From NCBI GenBank assembly GCA_006383075.2, contig SMNH02000004.1:62001-126000 (forward strand): DNA of 64,000 nt, in the 5' to 3' direction. Below the pieces are notes generated by a model. The model did not search any database. It worked only from the letters and a program-made list of their open reading frames with translations, and was not told the DNA's origin. The position numbers and the translations under genes were made by a program. Of this stretch, positions 32,321 through 41,384 are shown in pieces; the first letter of the stretch is position 1, and each line of letters starts with the position of its first letter. Source of the stretch: Kordia sp. TARA_039_SRF (GTDB taxonomy: Bacteria > Bacteroidota > Bacteroidia > Flavobacteriales > Flavobacteriaceae).

Positions 32321-33376
32321 ATGACAACAATAAAAGCATACGGAACCAAATCGGCAGAAGCTGATTTGAAAGAATTAGAAATAGAAAGAAGAAATATTTT
32401 AGAAAACGATGTCAAAATAGACATTTTATATTGTGGCGTTTGCCATAGTGATATTCACGCCGCACGAAACGATTGGGGAAATTCAACCTATCCATTAGTT
32501 CCTGGACACGAAATCATAGGAAAAGTAGTGGAAGTCGGTAGCAGCGTTTCCAAATTCAAAGAAGGTGACTTGGTCGGTGTCGGTTGTATGGTCGATTCTT
32601 GCCAAAAATGCAGTGCCTGCGAGGACGATTTGGAGCAGTTTTGTGAAGAAGGCATGGTAGGAACCTACAACGGGAAAAATGTCCATACAGGCAAACAAAC
32701 CTTTGGAGGCTATTCTACAAGCATTGTTGTGAAAGAAGACTTCGTATTAAGCGTTCCTGAAAACTTAGATACCAAAGGTGTTGCGCCGTTATTGTGCGCA
32801 GGAATTACCACATTTTCGCCACTAAATCATTGGAATGTAAAAGAAGGTGATAAAGTTGGTGTAATTGGACTCGGTGGATTGGGACACATGGGAATCAAAT
32901 TTGCACATGCCATGGGCGCAGAAACCATCATGATTACGACATCGCCTGAAAAAGCAGAAGATGCGAAACGATTAGGCGCTGATGGCGTTTTGATTTCCAA
33001 AAATGAAGATGAAATGGCAAAACACAAAGGAACTTTTGACTTTTTACTAAATACAGTTCCTGTAAAGCATGACATTAATCCGTATTTGAATCTTTTAAAA
33101 CGTGATTCCACCATGGTCATGGTTGGTGCTATTGAGCCTTTAGAAGAAATGCACGGAGGAAATTTAATCATGGGACGAAAAAGAGTCGCTGGTTCGCTAA
33201 TTGGCGGCATTAAAGAAACGCAAGAAATGTTAGACTTCTGCGGAGAACACAACATCGTTTCAGATATTGAAATAATTGACATACAAGATATTAACGTTGC
33301 TTTCGATCGTGTTACAAATAGTGATGTGAAATACCGTTTTGTAATTGATATGGAAAGCCTGAAAAACCAACAATAA
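32321..33376 (+). CDS. Zinc-dependent NAD(P) alcohol dehydrogenase (YahK-like)
   Basis: This 351-residue MDR-family enzyme has the catalytic zinc ligands C41 or C38 (CGVCH), H63-E64 (GHE) and C159, the structural zinc cysteines C94, C97, C100 and C108, and the Rossmann motif GLGGLG (183-188). Aldehyde reductases of this type convert aldehydes to alcohols with NADPH. It sits 11 bp after the alkene reductase, so an unsaturated aldehyde could be reduced first at the double bond, then at the carbonyl. Confidence 0.92.
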   Translation: MTTIKAYGTKSAEADLKELEIERRNILENDVKIDILYCGVCHSDIHAARNDWGNSTYPLVPGHEIIGKVVEVGSSVSKFKEGDLVGVGCMVDSCQKCSACEDDLEQFCEEGMVGTYNGKNVHTGKQTFGGYSTSIVVKEDFVLSVPENLDTKGVAPLLCAGITTFSPLNHWNVKEGDKVGVIGLGGLGHMGIKFAHAMGAETIMITTSPEKAEDAKRLGADGVLISKNEDEMAKHKGTFDFLLNTVPVKHDINPYLNLLKRDSTMVMVGAIEPLEEMHGGNLIMGRKRVAGSLIGGIKETQEMLDFCGEHNIVSDIEIIDIQDINVAFDRVTNSDVKYRFVIDMESLKNQQ

Positions 33377-33378
33377 TA

Positions 33379-33885
33379 ATGATAAAACCTAGAGAAAAAG
33401 CACCCGAAATAAAAATAGATTTAGTAAACGATACGCAATGGAAACTCAGTGATCAATCGCCCGAAAACTTTACCATGATTGTTTTTTACAGAGGAAAACA
33501 TTGTCCGATATGTAAAAAGCAATTGCAGGAATTACAACGAAAGTTAGACAAGTTTACCGAACGCGGTATTGGTGTCATCGCGATAAGTTCAGATACCGAA
33601 GAAGTTGCCAAAGCCACCTACGAAGAATGGGAAATTGGTGATATTCCTGTCGGATACAATTTTTCAATTGAAGAAGCGAGAAATTGGGGATTGTTCATTT
33701 CAAAAGGCATCAAAAAAGAACCTGAATATTTTACCGAACCAGGATTATTCATCCTAAAACCTGACGGAACGGTGTATTGGGAATCCATTCAGTCCATGCC
33801 GTTTGCACGACCAAGTTTTAACGATGTTCTTTCTGGAATCGATTACATACTAAACGAAGGCTATCCCGCTAGAGGAGAAGCATAG
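33379..33885 (+). CDS. Peroxiredoxin-like AhpC/TSA protein
   Basis: The 168-residue thioredoxin-fold protein has a FYRGKHCPICKKQL motif, so the peroxidatic Cys42 is followed by Cys45 in a CxxC arrangement, as in the peroxiredoxin-like family with GxxCPxC. It begins 2 bp after the dehydrogenase stop. A strong terminator follows at 33909. Reduces peroxides or disulfides; the reductant is not identified here. Confidence 0.88.
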   Translation: MIKPREKAPEIKIDLVNDTQWKLSDQSPENFTMIVFYRGKHCPICKKQLQELQRKLDKFTERGIGVIAISSDTEEVAKATYEEWEIGDIPVGYNFSIEEARNWGLFISKGIKKEPEYFTEPGLFILKPDGTVYWESIQSMPFARPSFNDVLSGIDYILNEGYPARGEA

Positions 33886-33908
33886 GAATTGGATGTTTAG
33901 ATGTTTAG

Positions 33909-33944
33909 AAAACGCATAACTTTTTTCATGGTTATGCGTTTTTT
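33909..33944 (+). terminator. Terminator of the reductase operon
   Basis: A 12-bp stem (AAAACGCATAAC with GTTATGCGTTTT) has a 10-nt loop (33921-33930) and runs into a T stretch. It ends the three-gene operon. Confidence 0.85.
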
Positions 33945-34063
33945 GTTGTTTGTTTTTTGACGGTTTTAAGCGTCATTTTGAATTTGATTCAAAATCTTAT
34001 TATAGTGAGCTTCAATAGTCGCTTTATGTGATGTCAAATCAAGTTTGACATGACGTACATAAA

Positions 34064-34096
34064 AAAAAGCGAATAACTTTTAGTTATTCACTTTTT
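34064..34096 (-). terminator. Terminator of the 96-aa gene
   Basis: Stem of GAATAACT (34071-34078) with AGTTATTC (34082-34089), loop TTT. It is extended by A and T runs on the two sides, with one C-A mismatch in between. It lies downstream of the leftward gene at 34133. Confidence 0.75.
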
Positions 34097-34132
34097 ACTA
34101 ATTCCTATTTCCTAATCCCTAATCACAAAAAA

Positions 34133-34423
34133 TCACGATACCGTTTCAATATGATTGGTATTGCGCTCCAAATCGGCATTTTCGTCGCTTCCTTGACTGT
34201 ACAATTGATTTTCTTCATCTTTGATAGAAGTCGTTTGTTTTCCGTTTGGTATATTTCGTCCAGGAACATCTAAATCTTTTCCTGTAAAGTCTACTGCTTT
34301 TTCACGATTTCGTAACATACGGTCATCACCGCCGTCAGTTCTTGTGTTTTCAGTACGTTTGCGCAATGCTTGTGCATCGTCTTTTGTAATATTTGAATTG
34401 TAATTGTTGTCTTTATTTTTCAT
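34133..34423 (-). CDS. Hydrophilic disordered protein, unknown
   Basis: The 96-residue protein is almost free of hydrophobic residues and rich in Asn, Asp, Lys, Arg, Thr and Glu (DNNYNSNITKDDAQALRKR, NTRTDGGDDRML). It looks intrinsically disordered, like small stress-associated hydrophilins. No family recognised. It has its own terminator and lies between a detoxification operon and an alpha/beta hydrolase, so a stress role is possible but only a guess. Confidence 0.65.
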   Translation of the reverse strand: MKNKDNNYNSNITKDDAQALRKRTENTRTDGGDDRMLRNREKAVDFTGKDLDVPGRNIPNGKQTTSIKDEENQLYSQGSDENADLERNTNHIETVS

Positions 34424-34573
34424 AATTTTTTTCTTTTTTTTTATTTACTGTAAGATAGTTAGTATGCTTTGATTTTATTGACGTGATTGCTAGAATCCTT
34501 AATGCATATACTAAAAAAAGTCCTGCTACGCATTGGCAACAGAACTCTTGTCTTTCAACTGAAAATATAGCTA

Positions 34574-35401
34574 CTATTTGATAAAATCAAGTAAAGCTTC
34601 ATTCAATTCATGTTTGTGTGTAATATTCAATCCGTGTGGTCCATTTTTTAGAATTTTAAACGTATTGTTTTCAATTCCTTTGGCAGCTTGTTCCGCAGAA
34701 GTTTCAATCGGAACAATATTATCCGCATCACCATGTACAATCAAAGTTGGAACATTCACATTTTTCAATTCTGATCTAAAATCTGTTTCTGCCCAAGCTT
34801 TTGCTGCTTTAATGGTTGCATTTGGAGACGCATACGCTGCAATAGACCAATCGTAATGCAATTGCGCTTCGCTTACGGTTTTATCTTCTTGGGTGTAATT
34901 GTAAAAGTTTTTATGGAAATTTTGTAAAAATCCAACACGATCATTTTGCAAAGCTTGCATAATTCCGTCCAAATCTTCTTGCGGTACACCAGATGGATTA
35001 TCATCTTTTTTCGCCACAAGCGGAATGATGGAACTTACCAACGCAACTTTATCAATATTTTCTGTTCCGTAATCGGTACAATAACGAACAACTTCGCCGC
35101 CGCCCATGGAAAATCCGACAAGAATTGCATTTTTTAAGTCTAATTGTGTAATAATTTGATTTAAATCAGAAGCTAATGTTGAATAATCATACGAATTCCA
35201 AGGCGCATCCGAATCTCCAAATCCGCGTCTGTCATACGTAATACATCTAAATCCTGCTTCTACGAATGCCCAAACTTGTTGTTCCCAACTACGGTGACTC
35301 AATGGCCAACCGTGAATTAAGATGACAGGTTGTCCGTGTCCGTGGTCTTCAAAGTATATGTCTACATTCTGAGTTTCTGTTTCGTGTGTTAAAAATGGCA
35401 T
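34574..35401 (-). CDS. Alpha/beta hydrolase, arylesterase/perhydrolase type
   Basis: The 275-residue enzyme has an oxyanion-hole motif HGWPLSHRSWE (30-40), the nucleophile elbow GFSMGGGE with S98, an acid in VHGDADNIVP (about 226) and the catalytic His in NGPHGLN (about 255). The very close resemblance to 'non-heme chloroperoxidase' (aryl esterase) enzymes predicts esterase/perhydrolase activity without metal. No signal peptide, so cytoplasmic. Confidence 0.9.
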   Translation of the reverse strand: MPFLTHETETQNVDIYFEDHGHGQPVILIHGWPLSHRSWEQQVWAFVEAGFRCITYDRRGFGDSDAPWNSYDYSTLASDLNQIITQLDLKNAILVGFSMGGGEVVRYCTDYGTENIDKVALVSSIIPLVAKKDDNPSGVPQEDLDGIMQALQNDRVGFLQNFHKNFYNYTQEDKTVSEAQLHYDWSIAAYASPNATIKAAKAWAETDFRSELKNVNVPTLIVHGDADNIVPIETSAEQAAKGIENNTFKILKNGPHGLNITHKHELNEALLDFIK

Positions 35402-35512
35402 AGTATATTTTTTTTTAGTTTTTTAATTCCATTAAATATACTATCAGCTAAGCGATATGCTTGACACAAACGAAAGAATCATTGACGCGAAAGCTGTAAA
35501 AGGTGTTTTTAG

Positions 35513-36325
35513 CTATTGAAAACAATCTCCATCAATAATATTTTGAAATGTTGGATTGAATTGATTGTCAAATACATTATAAATTGTCAAATCAAGATTG
35601 TTTTGCAATGGTGCTTGCAAGGTGCAATAATCGCTCAGTGAGCCGTTTCCAAAGATAAAAACGGTATTTTCTACAGAAGTTAAGCCTTCCAACGCTGTGA
35701 GCGAAGTTAAATTGTCATTGTCAATAATTTGTAATCGCGTGATTTCGGTAAGATTTTCCAAACCTTCAAGCGAAGCCAAACCTGTGTTTTTAATGGTAAC
35801 TTCATGAATGTCTTGCGGATTGATGGTACTCAACGCTTCAATTGAAGTCAACGCAGGATTATCAATCAACGCAATGGCGCCACCTGAAAAGAAAGTTTGT
35901 CCTGTAAGAATCGGGTTAAAATCGACTGTGGTGAAATTGGTCAATCCGTCAAGTGATGTTAGGTTTTGATTGTCTCGAATAATCAAGCCAGAAGCGACAC
36001 GTAAGTTAGACAATCCTTCAAGAGAAGTTAATAAAGGATTGCTTTGTATTTCTATTTGTCGTCCCACACTGGTAATGGTGCTCAACGGTGTTAAATCTAC
36101 AATATCAGAAGGAACAGGCGTGTTTGTTCCTGTAAAAAAGTCGCCAATTACCAGCGTTCCACTAATCACATTATATCCTTGTGTGCCTATTGCATCTACA
36201 TCGGCTTGTGTTTTTAGGACTAAATTCCCATTAAATACAATTGCAGGAGCAGTGCGAATAGAATCGTCTGCTGAACAACCAAAAATCAACAGAAAAAGTG
36301 GAAGAATCAATACTATTTTTTTCAT
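35513..36325 (-). CDS. L-domain (leucine-rich-like) lipoprotein
   Basis: The 270-residue protein has a lipoprotein signal (LLIFGCSADDS, C17). Repeats of 23-25 residues follow, with pattern LTSLEGLSNL-x-x-x-x-x-x-I-x-N (seen at about residues 94, 117, 163 and 185-235), like the receptor L-domain/leucine-rich folds of surface proteins. It probably sits on the outer membrane as a binding protein. It is monocistronic. Confidence 0.8.
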   Translation of the reverse strand: MKKIVLILPLFLLIFGCSADDSIRTAPAIVFNGNLVLKTQADVDAIGTQGYNVISGTLVIGDFFTGTNTPVPSDIVDLTPLSTITSVGRQIEIQSNPLLTSLEGLSNLRVASGLIIRDNQNLTSLDGLTNFTTVDFNPILTGQTFFSGGAIALIDNPALTSIEALSTINPQDIHEVTIKNTGLASLEGLENLTEITRLQIIDNDNLTSLTALEGLTSVENTVFIFGNGSLSDYCTLQAPLQNNLDLTIYNVFDNQFNPTFQNIIDGDCFQ

Positions 36326-36648
36326 AATAATACATTTTTAACTAGATACAAAAAAGTGCGAAAGGTTGCGTTTTTATTTATGTAATCTTTAAACATTTTG
36401 AGTTTTCAAGACTATACACTACGGAAAAGATAAGCTCACTGTTGCGCTTTATATCTACAATACTAAGTTACTTAGTTTCTTGAAAATACAAAATCTTACA
36501 AAACAGGCAAAATTTAACAGTTTGGGCGTGAAAATAGTGTAAAAAAGCAAATGAGTTCAAGGAAATAGCATTCGAGCAAAACAGATTCTTTTGGTGATGT
36601 TATATTGAAATAAATTCAATTATTAACTAAAAAATTAGAAAAAGAAAT
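36326..36648. other. Intergenic gap of 323 bp, no gene seen
   Basis: No frame of convincing length or composition and no exact TAnnTTTG box was found. It contains the short string CTACGGAAAAGATA near 36419, which resembles the end of the interspersed repeat at 23172/49151 (CTGCGGAAAAGATA) and may be a worn remnant. The upstream region of the HPF gene is in this gap. Confidence 0.5.
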
Positions 36649-36954
36649 ATGGAAATTATATTTGAATATGACGGCGTAACCGCTAGTGAATCTTTAGAAA
36701 TATTCGCAAGAGAAAAATTAAACAAATTAGCAGACAAATACCAAATGATTATACGTGCTGATGTGTTTTTTAAGACTGAAAATACAACATCAACCGATAC
36801 TGGAATGATTAGTAATATTCGTTTGAGTCTTCCAGGACCACGTTTGTTTGCGGAATCTAGCAATGATTCGTTTAGAGAATCTCTTGTAGAATCGATTGGC
36901 GAATTGGAACGTCAGTTGCGTAAGCGTAAAGAAATGATGAAAAGTCACGCGTAA
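36649..36954 (+). CDS. hpf: Short ribosome hibernation factor (HPF/RaiA family)
   Basis: The 101-residue protein has the beta-alpha-beta-beta-beta-alpha layout of HPF: VTASESLEIFAREKLNKLADKY (first helix, 10-31), then strands and a basic C-terminal helix (RQLRKRKEMMK). Short HPFs bind the 30S tRNA channel in stationary phase and promote 100S ribosomes. The central part carrying ASSNDSFRESLVES is slightly divergent, yet length and pattern fit. It is followed by an unrelated NAD(P)-binding gene 53 bp on. Confidence 0.82.
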   Translation: MEIIFEYDGVTASESLEIFAREKLNKLADKYQMIIRADVFFKTENTTSTDTGMISNIRLSLPGPRLFAESSNDSFRESLVESIGELERQLRKRKEMMKSHA

Positions 36955-37007
36955 AATATAATTCCACCCATAAATAATTAATCACAACTAAAAAAAGAAA
37001 CGATATT

Positions 37008-37673
37008 ATGAAGAAAGATAAAGAAAATGTATTGGTTGCCGGAGCTACTGGCGCCACCGGAAGAAAAGTAATTAACTTATTAAAAGAATCACAATATTTT
37101 AATCCTGTTGCGATGATTCGAAAAGAATCACAGAAAAAACAGTTTGAAATGGACAATGTTGAAACCGTTTTGGGCGATTTGGAAGAAGATGTATCACACG
37201 TTACTAAAAATATTGATAAAGTAGTTTTTGCCGCGGGATCAAACGGTAAAAAAGTAGATACTGTCGATAGAGAAGGAGCAAAACGATTGATGGATGCTGC
37301 TAAGAAAGAACGTGTACAAAAATTTGTCATGTTAAGTTCTATGGGCGCAGACAAACCAGAATTGGCAGGCGAATTGCGTGAATACATGGAAGCCAAAGCC
37401 AATGCAGACGATTATTTACGTATTAGTACCTTAGATTATGCTATTGTTCGTCCAGGCGCGTTGACAGATAAAGCAGGAATTGGAAAAATTAAATTGGGCG
37501 ACAGTTTAGATCGTTCAGGTTCTATTAGTAGAGATGATGTAGCGCATACGTTGGTACGTTCGTTACACGACAATGCTGCACACAACCGAACTTTTGAAAT
37601 TTTATCTGGAGAAACCTTGATTGGAAAAGCAATGGATAAAGTCGCAAAACGAGATGAATATGTGATTTCATAA
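37008..37673 (+). CDS. NAD(P)-binding atypical SDR protein
   Basis: The 221-residue protein opens with the Rossmann signature VAGATGATGRKV (10-21). It matches the NmrA/HSCARG-like atypical SDRs without the full catalytic YxxxK, as expected for reductases or redox sensors (MLSSMGADKPE around 107-117; RPGALTDKAGIG 148-159). Such proteins (YwnB/YesF-like) bind NADPH and epimerise or reduce small substrates. Followed by a clear terminator. Confidence 0.85.
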   Translation: MKKDKENVLVAGATGATGRKVINLLKESQYFNPVAMIRKESQKKQFEMDNVETVLGDLEEDVSHVTKNIDKVVFAAGSNGKKVDTVDREGAKRLMDAAKKERVQKFVMLSSMGADKPELAGELREYMEAKANADDYLRISTLDYAIVRPGALTDKAGIGKIKLGDSLDRSGSISRDDVAHTLVRSLHDNAAHNRTFEILSGETLIGKAMDKVAKRDEYVIS

Positions 37674-37699
37674 TCATACAATTAGATAGAAAAATTAAT

Positions 37700-37730
37700 A
37701 ATCCTCGGAGCAACATTCGAGGATTTTTTT
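37700..37730 (+). terminator. Terminator after the SDR gene
   Basis: An 8-bp stem AATCCTCG with CGAGGATT, 10-nt loop, runs into T7. Ends transcription from the HPF/SDR region. Confidence 0.85.
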
Positions 37731-37805
37731 ATGTCATCCGAAAAGTAATATTTTATAAAAAGTCAAACTATATAAAATAATAGACGAGAAGTGAAATGAA
37801 GGTTG

Positions 37806-37813
37806 TATTTTTG
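37806..37813 (+). promoter_or_regulatory. Promoter -7 box of the EamA gene
   Basis: TATTTTTG matches TAnnTTTG, 17 nt before the ATG at 37831. It supports that start rather than the GTG at 37825. Confidence 0.6.
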
Positions 37814-37830
37814 CGCTTTATTTAGTGTAC

Positions 37831-38721
37831 ATGAAGCCAATCTCGTCCAAAGTCCTCATTATACTTGCGTTTATCGCGATTTATATTATTTGGGGAAGCA
37901 CGTATTTGATGAATAAAATTGCGGTTACGGAGTTGCCAGCGTTCTTTTTGGCAGCGTTTCGTTTTTTATGTGCCAGCATTTTATTGTTTGGAATTGCAAC
38001 CCTTTCGGGGAAAAAACTCAGCATTACCAAACGCCAATTTCGAAACTCTATTTTTGTCGCCTTTTTATTTATGGTTTCTGGAAACGGATTATTTGTGTGG
38101 GCATTAAAGTTTTTAGACAGCGGATTTGCCGCTTTATTAGCGTCTACTCAACCATTATTTGTATTGCTTTTGATGCGATTGATTGATAAAAAACGCATGC
38201 GTCAAAAATCCATAATTGGTGTCGTTTTCGGAATTGTGGGAATGTATTTATTGGTAAGTCAACGCGAATTGGTGACCGATGAAGACACCTTACTAGGAAT
38301 TTTAATCATCTTTTCCTGTGTCATTGGCTGGAGTTATGCCAGTGTGTTTGTGTCAAAAGCTGATTTACCCAAAAATCATCTTATCAGTACAGGTTATCAA
38401 ATGGGCATTGCGTGTTTTATGCTCGCAATCATCAGTTTGGTGATAGGCGAGGAGTGGACATCGCCATTAGCTTGGAGTACCGATGTACAATGGTCGATGG
38501 CATTGCTGATTATCTTCGGAAGTTTAGCAGCATTTACGGCGTTTAACTATCTTTTAAAACAAGTTTCTACCGAAAAAGTAGCCACAGCTTCTTATGTAAA
38601 TCCAGTAGTTGCTTTATTTTTAGGCTGGTGGATTTTGGGTGAACAACTTACCACACAATCCTTAGTTGCCGCAGGAATCTTGTTGATTGGTGTGTATTTT
38701 ATTACCTCGCGGAAGCGGTAA
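37831..38721 (+). CDS. EamA/DMT family transporter
   Basis: The 296-residue protein has ten hydrophobic helices arranged as two EamA repeats (residues about 8-140 and 150-290). Typical sequences are IIWGSTYLMNKIAV near residue 18 and YVNPVVALFLGWWILGEQL near 253-271. DMT exporters of this subgroup (RhaT/YdcZ-like) export amino acids or related metabolites; the substrate cannot be told. The gene converges on the phosphatase with 2 bp between stops. Confidence 0.92.
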   Translation: MKPISSKVLIILAFIAIYIIWGSTYLMNKIAVTELPAFFLAAFRFLCASILLFGIATLSGKKLSITKRQFRNSIFVAFLFMVSGNGLFVWALKFLDSGFAALLASTQPLFVLLLMRLIDKKRMRQKSIIGVVFGIVGMYLLVSQRELVTDEDTLLGILIIFSCVIGWSYASVFVSKADLPKNHLISTGYQMGIACFMLAIISLVIGEEWTSPLAWSTDVQWSMALLIIFGSLAAFTAFNYLLKQVSTEKVATASYVNPVVALFLGWWILGEQLTTQSLVAAGILLIGVYFITSRKR

Positions 38722-38723
38722 TT

Positions 38724-39272
38724 TTAAATTTTTAATTCTTGCTTAAAACGCGCTACATCTAAATTCTCTAATAATGTAATTAGATGTGGATACCATTTTT
38801 CATGATATCCAAATTGTGGTTTTCTCAATTCGCCAATCGCGGCATGTTTTGGCCAGTTTTCAAAGACTATTCTGTAAGCTGCGGTAATTACGCCAGTTCT
38901 GTCAGAACCATGCCAGCAATGGATAAGCAAGGGTTTTTCAGCATTTTGAATCACGCGGAGTGCATTCAAAATATCATCTTCTGTAATTGCTTTCGTTCGA
39001 AGTCGGATGTGCAGCAATTTCAAATCTGTATTTCTTGCTTTTCGATTATCATCTTTTAAGCGACGTAAATTTAGGATTGTTTTCAATCCCATTTCTTCCA
39101 ACAACACAAATCCGCGTCGACTTGGTTGTTCCGAGCGATATACGGAATCATTGATTTTATAAAGATTGTCAAACGTTTGCAAGTCAACTTTCTGCGCCAC
39201 ATTCGATTGTCCGTAGCCAATCTTAAAGCTTGCCATTGTTAGAGAAATCATAAGAAAGAAAAATCGCGTCAT
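38724..39272 (-). CDS. Exported tyrosine/dual-specificity phosphatase
   Basis: The 182-residue protein has a signal peptide (MTRFFFLMISLTMASFKIGYG) followed by a cysteine phosphatase domain with the P-loop HCWHGSDRTG, catalytic C119 and R125. An upstream acidic general acid may be D100 (TEDD). It is thus a periplasmic DSP-like phosphatase, of the type also acting on phosphoinositides or phytate-like compounds. The substrate is unknown. Confidence 0.88.
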   Translation of the reverse strand: MTRFFFLMISLTMASFKIGYGQSNVAQKVDLQTFDNLYKINDSVYRSEQPSRRGFVLLEEMGLKTILNLRRLKDDNRKARNTDLKLLHIRLRTKAITEDDILNALRVIQNAEKPLLIHCWHGSDRTGVITAAYRIVFENWPKHAAIGELRKPQFGYHEKWYPHLITLLENLDVARFKQELKI

Positions 39273-39470
39273 AACTACTTTTTTGTGTGAGATAAAAATA
39301 CGGTTTATTTTAAGAACGATATATTATGTTGCAATAAAATTAAATTTGGCTTGTGTTGTGTTGAAGAAATACAGTTGGAAGTCAAGTTGTAAAATTTCAT
39401 CTGTAAAAATTATACATATTCGTAAAGATATTTTCTGTATTTTGTGAGTGTATTCATCAACAACTACACC

Positions 39471-40373
39471 ATGCAAAATGAAGATTTATATCAAGTTTTA
39501 GATTTAATATACAACCGTTTTGATGCTTTTCAAGTACTCTGGAGCATTTATACCACCGTAGTTATTGGACTAATTGCTGCCATGATTTCATTTCCAAAAC
39601 ATGTGTCTTCATCATTGGCACGCGTGATTGTCATCATCGGATTCGCTATTTTTGCGTATGCAAATTATGGAGCTTTGAACCTTGTTCGGAACGAACGTGT
39701 AATGTTATGTCAAGAAGCAGAAGCAATTGCAAACGAACTCAAAGCAGATAGTACAGACAAACGTGCCATTTATACACTTGTTATAAAAAAAGATATCCTT
39801 ACAAATAAGGAATTACTCTTGTTTCATGGAATTATGGATTTCTTGGTCATATTACTGATTTGGTTTGTACCTAAGACTTTGATTGCGTTGCGACCTTTTA
39901 AATCCATTTCCGAAACTCGAATTTATATCAAAGGTTCTAAATTGCCCGATCCGAAAATCAGCTGGAATCAACTCAGTAAAATTTGGATTTTAGAAGAAGA
40001 AGTCAACGTAAACATCAACTCAAAACAGGCTTCAAAAGTTGTTGGCGTAAAAATTCCTAAAGGATTTAAGTTTGATTTGTCAACAATTCCTAGATTTTTG
40101 TGGGGATTTGTCGCACCTTTTGAACTTTCCATCATTGCGCCTTTAGTGCATGACTTTTTATATGTAAACAAAGGAAAATTAAAAATCAACAATCAAAAAA
40201 TGCTAAGTCTTGCCAATGATTCTGAAGAAGGCGAAATCATTCAGATTAGTAGGCATGAAGCGGATTCTATCTTCTTAGAACACATGAAATTAGAAGGTGT
40301 CGGATTCTTAAAACGCTGGATTGCATACTTTGGCGTTCGTTTAATTGGTGGAATTTTTTGGAAGGAAAACTAA
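39471..40373 (+). CDS. DUF1353 protein with N-terminal membrane domain
   Basis: From ATG 39471 (the GTG at 39444 is an alternative) the protein has 300 residues. Three membrane helices (about 20-43, 45-62, 110-128) precede a soluble DUF1353 domain (about 150-290) with the hallmark GFKFDLSTIPRFLWGF and APLVHDFLYVNKG. DUF1353 also occurs in phage and tail-fibre-related proteins. The function is unknown; fusion to three helices is less common. Confidence 0.78.
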   Translation: MQNEDLYQVLDLIYNRFDAFQVLWSIYTTVVIGLIAAMISFPKHVSSSLARVIVIIGFAIFAYANYGALNLVRNERVMLCQEAEAIANELKADSTDKRAIYTLVIKKDILTNKELLLFHGIMDFLVILLIWFVPKTLIALRPFKSISETRIYIKGSKLPDPKISWNQLSKIWILEEEVNVNINSKQASKVVGVKIPKGFKFDLSTIPRFLWGFVAPFELSIIAPLVHDFLYVNKGKLKINNQKMLSLANDSEEGEIIQISRHEADSIFLEHMKLEGVGFLKRWIAYFGVRLIGGIFWKEN

Positions 40374-40961
40374 GTTTTATAAAGTATTGTTTTCTAACAA
40401 CTTTCTCTTAAAACAGAATTCATACATTCCACAAAATAAAATCATAATACAACATAACCTTGTATAATCCTGCCTTTCGGTTGATTAATCTTTCTTTTAG
40501 GTTATATAAAGAATCTTTTGCTCAAAACAATCCTAAAATTCGGTTCAACAATAGGAGCGAAGCGGTTCATTCATCAATTTTTGGAGTTGTTTATTATTTC
40601 CTTTCGGTTGCACAAGCCTTTAATTTCTATAAAACACCCAAACCAAAGATTACACAACCTCAAAGAACCTATCATCAACCGCTTTTATGAGGTTCCGTTA
40701 GGGGGCATAACCTTAATATGACCGTTTTTGTTTTGTATTTGATTCTTTGGAGATGTTGGTGGAGGCATTATTTGTGTTTTTTTGTGATGAGTTTGTCGAA
40801 ATGTAGGAGTGAAGTGGAATAGTTGTTGAGTGGGATTCTAAGTAAAGATGTTAATAGTCACAAAAAAATTAATTAAAAATTTTCAAATTAGATATAATTT
40901 AATAGTTTTTTAAATACTTCTCGAATAGTGTATTTTTGTAATCAACCAAATCATAACGAAA
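40374..40961 (+). other. Non-coding gap with structured sequence
   Basis: The 588-bp gap has one open frame of 76 codons (40460) without credible protein features. It carries two direct copies of CCTTTCGGTTG (near 40472 and 40599), GAAGCGGTT (40559) with inverted AACCGCTT (40678), and the core GGGCATAACCTTAATATG (40703-40720) also found at the phage end. A structured RNA is possible. The next gene has its own promoter. Confidence 0.5.
40931..40938 (+). promoter_or_regulatory. Promoter -7 box of the 140-aa gene
   Basis: TATTTTTG matches the consensus and lies 23 nt before ATG 40962. Confidence 0.6.
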
Positions 40962-41384
40962 ATGAATAAAAATTTATTACAATACTCACTAAATGTTGCT
41001 GCTACTATTGCTGAATTGTATTCCAATAATAATGATTATATAGAAGTTAGGAGCTTTTTTCCTAAACAAGACTTACATATAACTGATGATTTTAGAAAAG
41101 CGATGCTTCGTGATAATAGATTTTCGGTGGATGACCCCATTTTTGTAATTATAGCCGCTTCACATGAAACATACAATAATTCTAATGCTATGAAACCAGA
41201 AATTAGACTAGAATATATACCTGAAAAAAATAAAACATATATATGTACAGCGTATATTAGTTCTGAATTTAATGACATAATAGATGATTCAATTACAAAA
41301 GAATTTGAAGCCGAAGATTTAGGTAGAAATCTATATAATCTAATGATTGAAACTCAACATGATTTTAAAAAAGAACTCAAATAA
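40962..41384 (+). CDS. Unknown 140-residue protein
   Basis: Soluble protein with helical start (MNKNLLQYSLNVAATIAELYSNNNDYIEV), a central beta region (DDPIFVIIAAS, EIRLEYIPEKNKTYICTAYI) and an acidic helical C-terminus. No recognised family and no signal peptide. Its promoter and isolation between two long gaps suggest accessory or recently acquired status, and base composition is AT-richer than its neighbours. Confidence 0.6.
   Translation: MNKNLLQYSLNVAATIAELYSNNNDYIEVRSFFPKQDLHITDDFRKAMLRDNRFSVDDPIFVIIAASHETYNNSNAMKPEIRLEYIPEKNKTYICTAYISSEFNDIIDDSITKEFEAEDLGRNLYNLMIETQHDFKKELK

Noticed and set aside
40460-40690. 76-codon open frame in the gap at 40.4-40.9 kb
   Set aside because: Low-complexity composition, no ATG-proximal promoter box, and it overlaps sequence with inverted repeats; more likely non-coding.
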